DNA of 64,000 nucleotides. Origin: Rhodocytophaga rosea (GTDB taxonomy: Bacteria; Bacteroidota; Bacteroidia; Cytophagales; 172606-1). Location of the stretch: NCBI RefSeq assembly GCF_010119975.1, contig NZ_CP048222.1:8904501-8968500 (forward strand). Reading direction: 5' to 3'. The notes beneath the pieces are model-generated. The model saw only the letters and a program-made list of their open reading frames with translations. It did no database searches and had not been told where the DNA came from. Of the stretch, positions 53,041-61,611 are shown piece after piece; positions within the stretch are counted from its first letter, which is position 1; each line of letters starts with the position of its first letter. The translations under genes were made by a program, and so were the position numbers.

Positions 53041-53070
53041 AAATGCCTTTGTATGTTTACAAAGGCATTT
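53041..53070 (-). terminator. hairpin between the DGPF and sigma genes
   Basis: AAATGCCTTTGTA and its exact reverse TACAAAGGCATTT form a 13-bp stem with a 4-nt loop and are followed on the minus strand by a T-rich stretch. It is both a terminator candidate for the DGPF gene and a possible attenuator for the sigma gene. Confidence 0.75.
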
Positions 53071-53079
53071 TTTTACTTC

Positions 53080-53436
53080 TCAGGGATGATCCTCAACTGA
53101 AACTGCTTTTCTTACTTCTACATTTCCACCCAATTTTAATATAGGGCAGCCCTGGGCAATTTCTACAGCTTCATCATAATCAGCCGCTTTTATGATAATG
53201 AGCCCTCCGATTGATTCCTTGATTTCAGCATAAGGCCCGTTGATCACATGTTTATCTGATTTTACCACCTTGCCATCAATGTCCCAGCGTTGCAGAGGCC
53301 TGGCCAGTTTGTTTTGAGCGGCAATTCCGCCAAACCAGTTTTGCCACTCTTTAATAGAATCCTGCATTTGTTGGGGAGAAAGCTGTGCTTCTTTACCCTT
53401 AAAATCCCTACGGAAAATTAATAAGAAATCGTTCAT
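53080..53436 (-). CDS. DGPF/YCII-related protein
   Basis: A 118-residue protein of the YCII-like DGPF family: FLLIFRRDFKG at the start, WDIDGKVVKSDKHVINGPYA and GGLIIIKAADYDEAVEIAQGCP. The DGP of the family name is replaced by NGP here. Such proteins are found beside ECF42 sigma factors and often several per regulon; biochemical role is unsettled. It is cotranscribed with the sigma gene or separated from it by the hairpin. Confidence 0.88.
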   Translation of the reverse strand: MNDFLLIFRRDFKGKEAQLSPQQMQDSIKEWQNWFGGIAAQNKLARPLQRWDIDGKVVKSDKHVINGPYAEIKESIGGLIIIKAADYDEAVEIAQGCPILKLGGNVEVRKAVSVEDHP

Positions 53437-53463
53437 GTAGCTTTTGATTTAAATTGATCGATG

Positions 53464-53916
53464 TTAACCGAATTGACCGACCCTATATGTTCCCGGCGTG
53501 TTAGCAAAGGCGAGGTTCATGCGGTTCCATGTGTTTATAGTAGTAATAGCTAGGGTCAGATCAATTAATTCCTCATCGGAAAATTGTTTTTTGGTTTGAT
53601 TGTATACCGCATCTGGTACCTCGCAATGAGTCAAGGCTTCTGCCCAGGCTAGTGCCGCTCTTTCACGGTCAGTATAATAAGGAGCTTCCTGCCAGGCACT
53701 CAAACCATACAACCGTTGTTCAGTTTCGCCTTTGGCACGTAAATCTTTTGAGTGCATATCCAGGCAATAGGCACAACCATTGATTTGAGATACCCTGAAA
53801 TAAACCAACTCCAGAAGGTTTACTTCAACTGGTGACTTTTTCAAATAGCCACCAATGCCATACAGGGTTTTTAACGCGTTTTGTCCTTTGTCGTGGATGC
53901 TAATTCTTTGTTCCAT
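53464..53916 (-). CDS. AhpD-like carboxymuconolactone decarboxylase family protein
   Basis: A 150-residue protein with the CMD core and the catalytic pair C48-x2-C51 in GCAYCLDMH (H55), the redox centre of AhpD-type peroxidase partners. Members reduce hydroperoxides or act as alkylhydroperoxidase-like proteins. It lies 27 bp upstream of the DGPF gene and is probably part of the same operon, so the ECF42 sigma may answer oxidative stress here; that is an inference. Confidence 0.88.
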   Translation of the reverse strand: MEQRISIHDKGQNALKTLYGIGGYLKKSPVEVNLLELVYFRVSQINGCAYCLDMHSKDLRAKGETEQRLYGLSAWQEAPYYTDRERAALAWAEALTHCEVPDAVYNQTKKQFSDEELIDLTLAITTINTWNRMNLAFANTPGTYRVGQFG

Positions 53917-54052
53917 TGTGTAAAATTTTAATTGTTACACCCTAGTGACAATTCAATTCTCAATATTGGACAAATTGGTAAAAATATTTTATCAATTTAT
54001 TCCCTCCATGCCAACTACCTAATATGACTCATGTAAAAGATAAACAAGGTTC

Positions 54053-54068
54053 AAGTTTTTCGTACAGC
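54053..54068 (-). repeat. family A half site
   Basis: CAAGTTTTTCGTACAG is the right half of the family A consensus in plus orientation; the left half is not recognisable. Confidence 0.35.
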
Positions 54069-54213
54069 ATCCAATAGGTTTAATGAATGAGTAAATAAGC
54101 AAATGAGCAAAAAGAATAAAATGTAACATACGCCCTGTTAACAAATGGCTTATTGAGGTGTACCCTGATGTTCGGACAGCAATCGGTGAGAAATAAGATG
54201 GATAAGTTTCTCA

Positions 54214-55092
54214 CTATATTTGCACTTTTCCTGTGTTGGTCTGAAAATATACCTGAGCAGGAGTAAGGTAATCTAACGACTGATGTGGCCGCTGATAGTT
54301 ATAGCGGGTAAAGTATTGATCGATACCCGACCAAAGTTCCTTTCCATTAATGGGAGCACATAAATATACGTATTCATATTTAACATTGCGCCACAATCGT
54401 TCAATAAAAACATTATCTAAAGCTCTACCTCTGCCATCCATAGAAATACGAATGTCTCTAGTTGATAACTTATCAGTAAAAGCCGTAGCTGTAAACTGCG
54501 ATCCCTGATCTGAGTTGAAAATCTGTGGCTTTCCGTATTGAAAAGAGCTTTCTAATGCATCCAGACAAAAATCTACTTCTAATGAGTTGCTTAACTGCCA
54601 GGCTAATACAAACCTAGAGTACCAATCCATGACGGCTACTAAATACATGAATCCTTTGGCCATTGGGATATAAGTGATATCTGTACTCCATACCTGATTG
54701 ACTTGCTTTATTTTTACTCCTCTCAACAGGTAGGGATAAATTTTATGTGTCGGATTTGCTTTACTCAAGTTTGGCTTAGGATAAACTGCTTCTAACCCCA
54801 TTGTCCTAAGCAATCTGGAAACTCTCTTATGATTTACCTGATAACCTTTCTGTCCTAGAAACCACTGCATTCGCCGAATGCCATAATAGGGAGTGTCCAT
54901 GTACTGTTCGTCTAACAGACGCATTAGCAATAGGTTTTCCTCACTTTCTTCGCAAGGTCGGTAATAATATCCCGAACGATGTAAGCCCAGCAGTTCACAC
55001 TGCCTTGCGATACTGAGACCGGAATGGGTCGGATCTATTAGCAATCGTTTCTGAGAATTATCCCACACCTGATTTTTTTTTAAGCCAGTCAA
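54214..55092 (-). CDS. IS3-family transposase OrfB
   Basis: A 292-residue integrase-type protein: HTH_21 segment with YYGIRRMQWFLGQKGYQVNH, then the catalytic core with VWSTDITYIP, FNSDQGSQFT and the glutamate of NVFIERLWRNVKYE. All three DDE residues are present. It overlaps OrfA by 35 bp over a run of nine A. Confidence 0.92.
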   Translation of the reverse strand: MTGLKKNQVWDNSQKRLLIDPTHSGLSIARQCELLGLHRSGYYYRPCEESEENLLLMRLLDEQYMDTPYYGIRRMQWFLGQKGYQVNHKRVSRLLRTMGLEAVYPKPNLSKANPTHKIYPYLLRGVKIKQVNQVWSTDITYIPMAKGFMYLVAVMDWYSRFVLAWQLSNSLEVDFCLDALESSFQYGKPQIFNSDQGSQFTATAFTDKLSTRDIRISMDGRGRALDNVFIERLWRNVKYEYVYLCAPINGKELWSGIDQYFTRYNYQRPHQSLDYLTPAQVYFQTNTGKVQI

Positions 55093-55345
55093 GTTCTACC
55101 TGTAACTGGCCAATCTGCTGGTATAGTCGGTCTAACAATGATTGCTGATTTTCTTTTTTCCCTTTGGTTTCTTCTTTAAAGACTTCCATCCCCTCTTGCA
55201 AAAGTTGCTTTTTCCAAAGACCTATTTGGGTAGAATGTACTCCGAACTTTGCTGTCAGCTCACTTATCGTTTGTCTTTCTTTAACAGCCTCTAAAGCTAC
55301 TTTGAACTTAAACTCGGCTGAGTAGCGCTTGCGTTTGTTTTCCAT
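55058..55345 (-). CDS. IS3-family transposase OrfA
   Basis: A 95-residue helix-turn-helix protein (FKVALEAVKERQTISELTAK, then GVHSTQIGLWKKQLL) with a leucine-zipper-like tail. Its overlap with OrfB lies at nine A (55072-55080). The OrfB phase is +1 relative to OrfA, where -1 is usual for the family, so transcription slippage or an indel in the A run should be considered. Confidence 0.9.
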   Translation of the reverse strand: MENKRKRYSAEFKFKVALEAVKERQTISELTAKFGVHSTQIGLWKKQLLQEGMEVFKEETKGKKENQQSLLDRLYQQIGQLQVELDWLKKKSGVG

Positions 55346-55421
55346 TAGTTGTATTTTTCAAATAGTTAAGTTATTAGTTTCCATCTTAACTATCTGTCCC
55401 ATTTTTGGGGTACACTATATA

Positions 55422-55596
55422 TTATCAGGCCCCTACTTTTTACACAATTATATGGAAGAAAATATTAACAATTCAGAGTTTCAAGATAGGTTAAGTTAAT
55501 TTCCCCTTTTCATTAACTGTCAAATCGATCCTACTTCACTATCAACTCTACTATTATTTTTTCTATGTAGCTGTCCGAAAAATAGAAAACCTGAGA
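55422..55596. repeat. composite of families A and B, possible miniature element
   Basis: A plus-strand family A relic (55422-55444, ATCAGGCCCCTACTTTTTAC), a family B copy (55475-55518, core AGTTAATTTCCCC) and a reverse family A copy (55571-55596, CTGTCCGAAAAATAG) lie in this order. Inverted A copies around a palindrome would fit a non-autonomous element of about 175 bp. Confidence 0.5.
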
Positions 55597-55775
55597 TAAA
55601 GAGGTAAATCTAAAGATGCAGATTTATATAATCCTACATAGAAGACTATTGATCATGATTTGGGTTTTGGGTAGAGCACACTTATTAACATATTTCGACT
55701 GAATAGCTAGCTTTCTAAGATAGTACCTCGATTAGCAGCTTTGCAATTTTAAACTAGTGTTCTAGCAATTTAATT

Positions 55776-56453
55776 TCATGTATTAATTTTGCTAATTTCT
55801 ATGTATCTGTTTTTTAGTTTTACACGAGCTTTCTCAGTTGTAAACGACCAGTTGACTTTTACCGCTTTTAGATTTCGATTCTTTTGCCAAATAAGAGCCT
55901 CGGATTCAAGTATTTCCTGATTTGCGATTCGTCTGTCTAAGCACTGGCGTGCAAGGGATGAAAATTCCATTTCTGCCATGTTTAACCACGAGCCGTGTTT
56001 AGGTGTAAAATGGAATTCCAGCTTATTTTTGAGTTGCCGGGCCTCTTCGAAGGGTAAATTTTCATAAAATGCCCCATAGGAATGGGTTTGATAATTATCC
56101 TGAACAAGTTTGATTTTAGTTTCAGTTGGATAATGTTCTTTGACCACCCACTGCATAAAGTGGCTATAATCAGCTTTAGTTTTTGTGGTGGTAACCTTTA
56201 TATGCCGTTGCCCGGTATCCATATTGTAAGCCAGTAGCACATTACAAACGCCATTTCTTAGGTATTCCTGATGTTGTTTTTGTGTGCAATTAGCTTTAGC
56301 CGGAATGGGTGTCAACACATGGTCAATAAGTTGACAAGGACGTTCATCAAAGCATAAACGGACAATCCCTTCCTCTTGAGGTTGAGCGTACAAATCTAAA
56401 ACATCTTCCATAGTGGCAACATATTCGCCATTGATGATACCAATGCACCACAT
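55776..56453 (-). CDS. IS630 transposase, second phase (DDE half)
   Basis: The 225-residue catalytic half has LCFDERPCQL, KLVQDNYQTHSYG and the signature HGSWLNMAEMEF with its glutamate. It starts after the same -1 shift as copy 1 and is expected to be made as the fused product with the following entry. The similarity to the copy at 2.2-3.3 kb is clear but low enough that the two are distinct elements. Confidence 0.85.
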   Translation of the reverse strand: MWCIGIINGEYVATMEDVLDLYAQPQEEGIVRLCFDERPCQLIDHVLTPIPAKANCTQKQHQEYLRNGVCNVLLAYNMDTGQRHIKVTTTKTKADYSHFMQWVVKEHYPTETKIKLVQDNYQTHSYGAFYENLPFEEARQLKNKLEFHFTPKHGSWLNMAEMEFSSLARQCLDRRIANQEILESEALIWQKNRNLKAVKVNWSFTTEKARVKLKNRYIEISKINT

Positions 56454-56458
56454 TTGCT

Positions 56459-56902
56459 TTAACCAAGGCTTAAGCCTGCTTTTTTTAAAACTTGCCGGAT
56501 GGATTCATTGGATATAGTTTCAACATAGTTAAGTTCAACCATTTTTTGGTTCAATAAGGATAAAGTCCAACGGGCAGAGCCGGCAGGCGACTCACTACAA
56601 GCCATACTGGTAATCTGTGCTTCCAAGCGTTGTGTAACGATAGGGGGTTGACCACTTCTGGGGCGTTCTTCCAAAGCATTAGATAGCCCTCCGGCAAAGT
56701 ATCGCTTTTTAATGCGATAATAATGGTTACTGTCGATGCCTAATTCTGATTGAACTTCAATCCTTGATTTACCTGAATTCATTAATAATAAGGCTCTTGC
56801 ACGAGTTATTTTGCGACTCTTGTGCGTTCCTTTTTTTATAATTGAGCTCAGTTCGGTTTTTTCTGATTCTGACAAACTTACTTTAGTAGCGATCCGTGCC
56901 AT
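56459..56902 (-). CDS. IS630 transposase, first phase (helix-turn-helix half)
   Basis: The 147-residue frame holds the winged-helix part (RIEVQSELGIDSNHYYRIKK, then ALEERPRSGQPP). It ends with GLSLG, like copy 1. A run of seven A precedes this end, and a -1 slip gives KPWLKQMW and continues into the catalytic half. Confidence 0.85.
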   Translation of the reverse strand: MARIATKVSLSESEKTELSSIIKKGTHKSRKITRARALLLMNSGKSRIEVQSELGIDSNHYYRIKKRYFAGGLSNALEERPRSGQPPIVTQRLEAQITSMACSESPAGSARWTLSLLNQKMVELNYVETISNESIRQVLKKAGLSLG

Positions 56903-56996
56903 GAGAATAAAAAGTTTATCCTCAAAATTAATAACTAAAATTAAATTGCTAAAACACTAGTTGTATGCTTTATCACCTGATTAATAGGTAATATCT

Positions 56997-58076
56997 TTAC
57001 TCACGTTTCTGGGTAAAGAGCCAATCCAGCACCCCTGGTGTATCTTCTGCTATTTTCCAGCCATGCCCTCCATCCGGGGATTCCGTATAGCGGGGATCTG
57101 CTCCTGCCTTTCGGAGAGATTCGATCACCTGCCTAGAACCGCTTACCGGAACATGTATGTCGTTTGCTCCATGGAAAGCCCATATAGCCACATCCTGCAT
57201 GTTTTCTGCAAGAGCAGCATCCCCTGCGCCGGCCACAGGTATGGCGGCAGCAAACGTATGGGGATGTCTCCCAATGAAGGACCAGGTTCCATATCCGCCC
57301 AATGAATGGCCTGCTACATAAAGTCTGTTTTCATCAATGGAAAACTCCTTCTTGAGGGTAGTGATTGTCTCAAAAACCAAGGTATCTACGGTAGGTAAAT
57401 TGGAAAACCCTCCCCATGAATAGTTAGGTGGACATTGAGGAACAAAAAGAAAGGCAGGATATTTCTCTCTGTTTTCCGGTTTGGATAGCATCCTAGCAAA
57501 CAGATCTCCTTCAATATTCCTGTAATTGTCCCTACCCCAGCCTCCCGCTCCGTGCAGGCATACGACCATTGGATATTGCTTATCGGGAATATAATTGAGT
57601 GGTTTAAGCAGACGATACCGTAAGGTATCGCCTTGACTATTTATGAAGCTTCTATTTTCAAAGGGTTGGGCCAATGCTTTGGTACTCCCAGATATATGCG
57701 TCCTCCAATAACTTTGGGTTTCTAACTTGATGCCAAATACTATCAGCATCAGAAAGGCTATTAGTCCAAGCCCGCTTAGAAGCCCCGAAAATTTATAGGG
57801 ACTTGATGAGTCAGCAGTTGATTGTGATTCCCTAAGTTGGGTATAAAAAAGCAAGATAAGGGGAGCAACCTCCAGGCTACTAGCGAGGGTAAGCCATTGA
57901 CTTAATCGGATGATGGTACTACCGGGCAGTTGTGATTGAGAATACAAGCTCAGGATCATCAGATAGAGGGAGAATCCCACATTGATTAATTTGAAAATCC
58001 CCATTGTTTTTAAGTAGGGATTTTTTCCTGCTTTGGAAACTACAAGGCTGATGGCAAACAATAAACCAGCACCCAA
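56997..58076 (-). CDS. membrane-bound alpha/beta hydrolase, prolyl-oligopeptidase type (C-terminal part)
   Basis: The frame begins, directly after a TAA, with hydrophobic helices (about four) and is followed by an alpha/beta hydrolase domain: VVCLHGAGGWGRDN (oxyanion), the nucleophile elbow AGHSLGGYGTW, an acid in GANDIHVPV and a His in GGHGWKI. This is the form of PHB-depolymerase-like or prolyl-oligopeptidase-like enzymes (residues about 140-355). In the same frame upstream lies the 107-residue gene piece at 58077, so the two were probably one protein of about 467 residues, separated by a single stop codon. If TTG is used as a start, the hydrolase could still be made. Confidence 0.75.
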   Translation of the reverse strand: MGAGLLFAISLVVSKAGKNPYLKTMGIFKLINVGFSLYLMILSLYSQSQLPGSTIIRLSQWLTLASSLEVAPLILLFYTQLRESQSTADSSSPYKFSGLLSGLGLIAFLMLIVFGIKLETQSYWRTHISGSTKALAQPFENRSFINSQGDTLRYRLLKPLNYIPDKQYPMVVCLHGAGGWGRDNYRNIEGDLFARMLSKPENREKYPAFLFVPQCPPNYSWGGFSNLPTVDTLVFETITTLKKEFSIDENRLYVAGHSLGGYGTWSFIGRHPHTFAAAIPVAGAGDAALAENMQDVAIWAFHGANDIHVPVSGSRQVIESLRKAGADPRYTESPDGGHGWKIAEDTPGVLDWLFTQKRE

Positions 58077-58400
58077 TTAAAAAATACCTGCAGGGACATA
58101 ATAGGGCTGTATTCGTTTTAGCATTAACAGTAAGTGCACCCATGGATTTTGACAAAAACCTGCGAAAACAGTTATGGCTCCTGTTATAAATGCAAATTTA
58201 TAAGCTTGATGGTAAAAATATCTTAGCATCAATAGGGAACCAATCAATGCCGTACCTATCAACACAAGTGACCAGTAGGCAAAAGAATGCAGGTAGGGCA
58301 TTTCGAATCCAATCTGAAAAAAAATAATGCTCTGGAATAAAGCAGCGATGAGGTAGAGTGCGAGAAAAAAGAGGCCAAAGTAATAAAAGTCTCGATTCAT
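58077..58400 (-). CDS. N-terminal part of the split membrane-hydrolase gene
   Basis: A 107-residue hydrophobic protein with about three membrane helices. It ends in PAGIF and a TAA, after which the frame continues without interruption into the hydrolase. Read alone it would be a small membrane protein with no family. The continuity of frame and of hydrophobic segments makes a single broken gene more likely. Confidence 0.6.
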   Translation of the reverse strand: MNRDFYYFGLFFLALYLIAALFQSIIFFQIGFEMPYLHSFAYWSLVLIGTALIGSLLMLRYFYHQAYKFAFITGAITVFAGFCQNPWVHLLLMLKRIQPYYVPAGIF

Positions 58401-58587
58401 ATAGTAGTCTTTTTATTGCCGGCAAGATCACGTATATGCCAATATAGGAAGATATAGACTACCAATACTATATGTAGCCTATTTAGAAAGGTTTGCCACA
58501 CTGGTCATCTCCTACTATTAAGTTGACAAAAAATAATAAAAAATTAGTTTCTCTTTTAACCCTGTAATGAAGTTTCAGCAAATGGGT

Positions 58588-60153
58588 GTGGCTGTTGCAC
58601 ATCCTTAACTTTTAATTTTGGCTTATGAAGTGTAAATTCATGAATGGTAGGCAAAAGAAAATTTATCAAGGATTGCCTTTCACAGGCCATAGAGGACTAT
58701 GTTCCAAAAAATAATTTCTACCGACGTTTAAAGCCGTTGTTAGACTTGACCTTCTTACACAAAGCGGTAGCCCCTTATTATGGCAAGTGTGGGCAAAAGT
58801 CAATAGATCCAGTCGTATTTTTCAAGTTACAATTGGTGGCCCATTTTGAAAACTTGTGTTCCGAGCGGGCTCTTATCAAAAAGAGTCAAATGCGACTAGA
58901 TATTCTTTATTTCCTAGATTATCGGCTTGGGGAGCGTTTACCTGGACCTGAAATAAGATTTCATCTTAGGTCCGTCACAGTACTTTATCCCGTACACGGA
59001 AGCGATTACCAAGTAGTGTGTTTGAAGCTTGTTTTCAGAGGATACTCTCTAAGTGTGTAGAAGCAGGGATAGTTAGTGGGCATACACAGGTAGTAGACGC
59101 TGCTTTTGTTGAGGCAAATGCCTCATTAGATACCTTTAAGCGAAAAGCTATACTAGCATGGCAGTTACTCAAGGGAGAGGCTAAACAAATTGACACTGCT
59201 GATCTTTCAGAGTTAAAACCTCCCTTCACTGCTATGGAGAAAATAGCAAAGCCTACAAAGAAAGGAAGAAACAACACGACTCATCAAAGTCTGACAGACA
59301 ATGATGCACGTATCAATCAAAAGCCTGGTAAGCCCTCTCGCCTATATTATCTGTCTAGCATGGCTGTAGATTCCTATAAACATGTAATTACGCATATAGA
59401 GGCAAATTTGGCCGATGAACGTGATTCTAAACATCTACTACCTATTGTAGACAAGCTATCATATACACTAAATCACTACGGGCTACCGATCCAATATTTA
59501 CTAGCCGATGGAGGCTTTGGCTCAGGCCAGAATGGACCTGCTACGTGCCTGAGCATCGGCTCCATGCTTCTTTAGAGGCACGCCATATTAAAGGCTTCAT
59601 TTCTTTACCTGGTAGTTATCATCCCAATTGACCACGGAATCGGGTCAATGAAGAGAAGGATTTAGGTATGATGCTATAAAGAATGCCTATGTATGCCGCA
59701 ATGAAAAACTGCTCTACTATCATGGTATTAGAATGGAAAATGGCTTTGCCACTCATTACTACCATGCCAGAGTAAAAGAATGTGGAGTGTGTGCTTTTAA
59801 AAAGCAATGTTGTGGCAATAAAAGGCGACAAAGCCTCACTTTCAGTGTCTATCGTCACTATCATCAGCGTATGCAGCAGCGCATAGAAAGCAAAGAAGGC
59901 AAGAGAATGAAAAGACGCAGAATGGCCACGGTAGAACCTGTTTTTGGCAGTTTACTTAACTATTATGGCATGAAAAGAAGCAATGCAAAAGGCAAACAAG
60001 CCGCTCACAAAATGATGCTTATGGCCGCTTGTGCCTATAATCTGCAAAAGCTAATTACTTGCTTTAACCATCCAAGAGCCAAAGCTCAAGTCCTCCCTCT
60101 TGGGCAAGAACTTGCCCTTTATTTTATCCTTCTGTACGTTGTGCAACAGCCAC
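58588..60153 (+). mobile_element. IS1182-family insertion sequence
   Basis: Inverted ends GTGGCTGTTGCAC (58588-58600) and GTGCAACAGCCAC (60141-60153) are perfect. GGGT flanks each side (58584-58587, 60154-60157), which may be the target duplication. Confidence 0.85.
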
Positions 60154-60167
60154 GGGTGTATTTTTAA
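58644..60167 (+). pseudogene. frameshifted IS1182-family transposase
   Basis: Three frames make one transposase. The first (58644-about 58940) has MVGKRKFIKDCLSQAIEDYV and KCGQKSIDPVVFFKLQLVAH. The second (about 58970-59575) has VEANASLDTFKRKAILAW and LSYTLNHYGLPIQYLLADGG. The third (59733-60167) has the cysteine cluster ECGVCAFKKQCC and MATVEPVFGSLLNYYGMKRS. Frame breaks at about 58950 and 59545-59700 inactivate it. DDE residues can still be placed (D in LLADGGFGSG and E in TVEPVFG). Confidence 0.8.
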
Positions 60168-60449
60168 CTACAGATGTCTATGACAGGGAGTTGCCACTGT
60201 TTATATAAGGTCCCTGCGATTAGAGTTGGTTTTTCTTAACTTTCTCTGATAAGGCTTTTCTTCTGTCTCAGTGCCATAAGCAACAATACTGAAGTTTAGA
60301 AAGCCTATAGTATACCCTACTTGTAAAGAATCGAGCCTTCTAAAATAATCTTGCACCAATCCTTTATATTTGAGTATAGCAAGAATTATCTCTATACTAG
60401 TAGGCATACTACCACCAGCCATTGTGCAAACTTCCCTATTGGGCAACAA

Positions 60450-61142
60450 ATGAACGACAATGACACAAATCGACTTTCCAGACTGACTGCAATTTTAACT
60501 CAATTGCAAACTAAACGCCTGATCACTGCCTCAACACTTGCAGACAAATTTAATGTTAGTGTAAGGACCATTTACCGAGATATAAGAGCATTAGAGCAAT
60601 CAGGTGTTCCCATTATTACAGAAGAAGGAAAAGGCTATACATTAATAGAAGGTTACCATATTCCACCTGTTATGTTTTCGCAAAGTCAGGCAAATGCTTT
60701 AATCCTTGCCCAGCAGTTGGTATTAAAAAACAAAGACATTTCGTTTATAAAAGATTATAGCGAGGCAATCGACAAAATAAAAGCAGTGCTAAGACAATCG
60801 CAAAAGGACCAAGTCAATTTACTTGCCGACCGAACCCAATTTGAGCAGAATCTTAGCAGAGAAAGAAACAGCAATACTATTTCGCAATTTCAATATGCGT
60901 TGACCAACTTCTTTTTGACAAAAATTAATTACATAAACCAACAAAATGAAATATCATGCCGAACTATTGAGCCATTTGCAATCATTAGCACAACAGAAAA
61001 TTGGCTACTGATTGCCTGGTGTCGAACACGTAGCGAGTTTAGATTTTTCCGCTTAGATAGAATTACAAAAATGGAAATACTTCCAGACAAGTTTGAACAA
61101 CATAAAATGACCTTACAAGAACATTTTGATAAATATCATTAA
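60450..61142 (+). CDS. HTH/WYL-domain transcriptional regulator (YafY type)
   Basis: A 230-residue regulator with an N-terminal DeoR-like helix-turn-helix (ITASTLADKFNVSVRTIYRD) followed by a WYL-type C-terminal domain (ISTTENWLLIAWCRTRSEFR has the WYL-like W-x-LLIAW strand). The ATG at 60450 gives the usual length; the 60351 start adds an unrelated segment. It precedes the RidA and YdeI-like genes by a short spacer and may control them. YafY proteins often regulate neighbouring detoxification genes. Confidence 0.9.
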   Translation: MNDNDTNRLSRLTAILTQLQTKRLITASTLADKFNVSVRTIYRDIRALEQSGVPIITEEGKGYTLIEGYHIPPVMFSQSQANALILAQQLVLKNKDISFIKDYSEAIDKIKAVLRQSQKDQVNLLADRTQFEQNLSRERNSNTISQFQYALTNFFLTKINYINQQNEISCRTIEPFAIISTTENWLLIAWCRTRSEFRFFRLDRITKMEILPDKFEQHKMTLQEHFDKYH

Positions 61143-61217
61143 TTGATTTTGACCCCTGACATAAGGCTGTCACCATCTTGCTCCATCTTTGTATTGTTAA
61201 TTTTAAATCAATAAAAA

Positions 61218-61610
61218 ATGAAAAAGCAAACATTTGACCCTTGGGCCTGGGGTAAAAATACAAATTCGGTACAAGCAGTTGAAGTAAAAAACGTAAGTGG
61301 CACACTCTACTGTTCGGGGCAAGTAGCCTTGGATGCTAATGGAATCCCGAGTAATGACACGATGCGTTCGCAACTCATTTTAACTATCCAAAACTTAGAA
61401 CACCTGATAAGCGTATCAGGCTATGCGTGTAAAAACATTGTAAGATTGAATGTATTCACCACCTCTACACAAGAATTTTTCACTACCTGTATGGATGTTT
61501 ATCTACCTTTCATTCAACAGCACGGAATTAAGCAAGCAACTACCTTACTTGAAGTAAAAGGACTTTTTGCAACTTTAACCGTGGAGCTTGAAGCTACTGT
61601 TGTCAAATAA
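61218..61610 (+). CDS. RidA-family protein
   Basis: A 130-residue trimeric RidA/YjgF-type protein that clears enamine/imine intermediates. SGTLYCSGQVALDANG and RSQLILTIQNLEHLISVSG are the conserved segments, and the C-terminal VEVKGLFATLTVELEATVV fits the fold (VELEATV replaces VEIEAVA). The catalytic Arg near the C-terminus is not obvious, so the protein may belong to a Rid subgroup without deaminase activity. It is followed after one base by the YdeI-like gene. Confidence 0.88.
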   Translation: MKKQTFDPWAWGKNTNSVQAVEVKNVSGTLYCSGQVALDANGIPSNDTMRSQLILTIQNLEHLISVSGYACKNIVRLNVFTTSTQEFFTTCMDVYLPFIQQHGIKQATTLLEVKGLFATLTVELEATVVK

Positions 61611-61611
61611 C

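Larger units (their letters stand above)
54159..55414 (-). mobile_element. IS3-family insertion sequence
   Basis: Ends TGTACCC..CGGACAG on the left and, reversed, TGTACCC..GGGACAG on the right match in an imperfect 24-bp inverted repeat. No direct repeat of the flanks was found. Two overlapping transposase frames fill the element. Confidence 0.85.
55757..56957 (-). mobile_element. IS630-family insertion sequence (copy 2)
   Basis: Ends GTGTTCTAGCAATTTAATTT (left) and the reverse of GTGTTTTAGCAATTTAATTT (right) differ at one base, and TA flanks each side (55755-55756, 56958-56959). The target site restored without the element is AAACTAGTTG. Confidence 0.88.
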
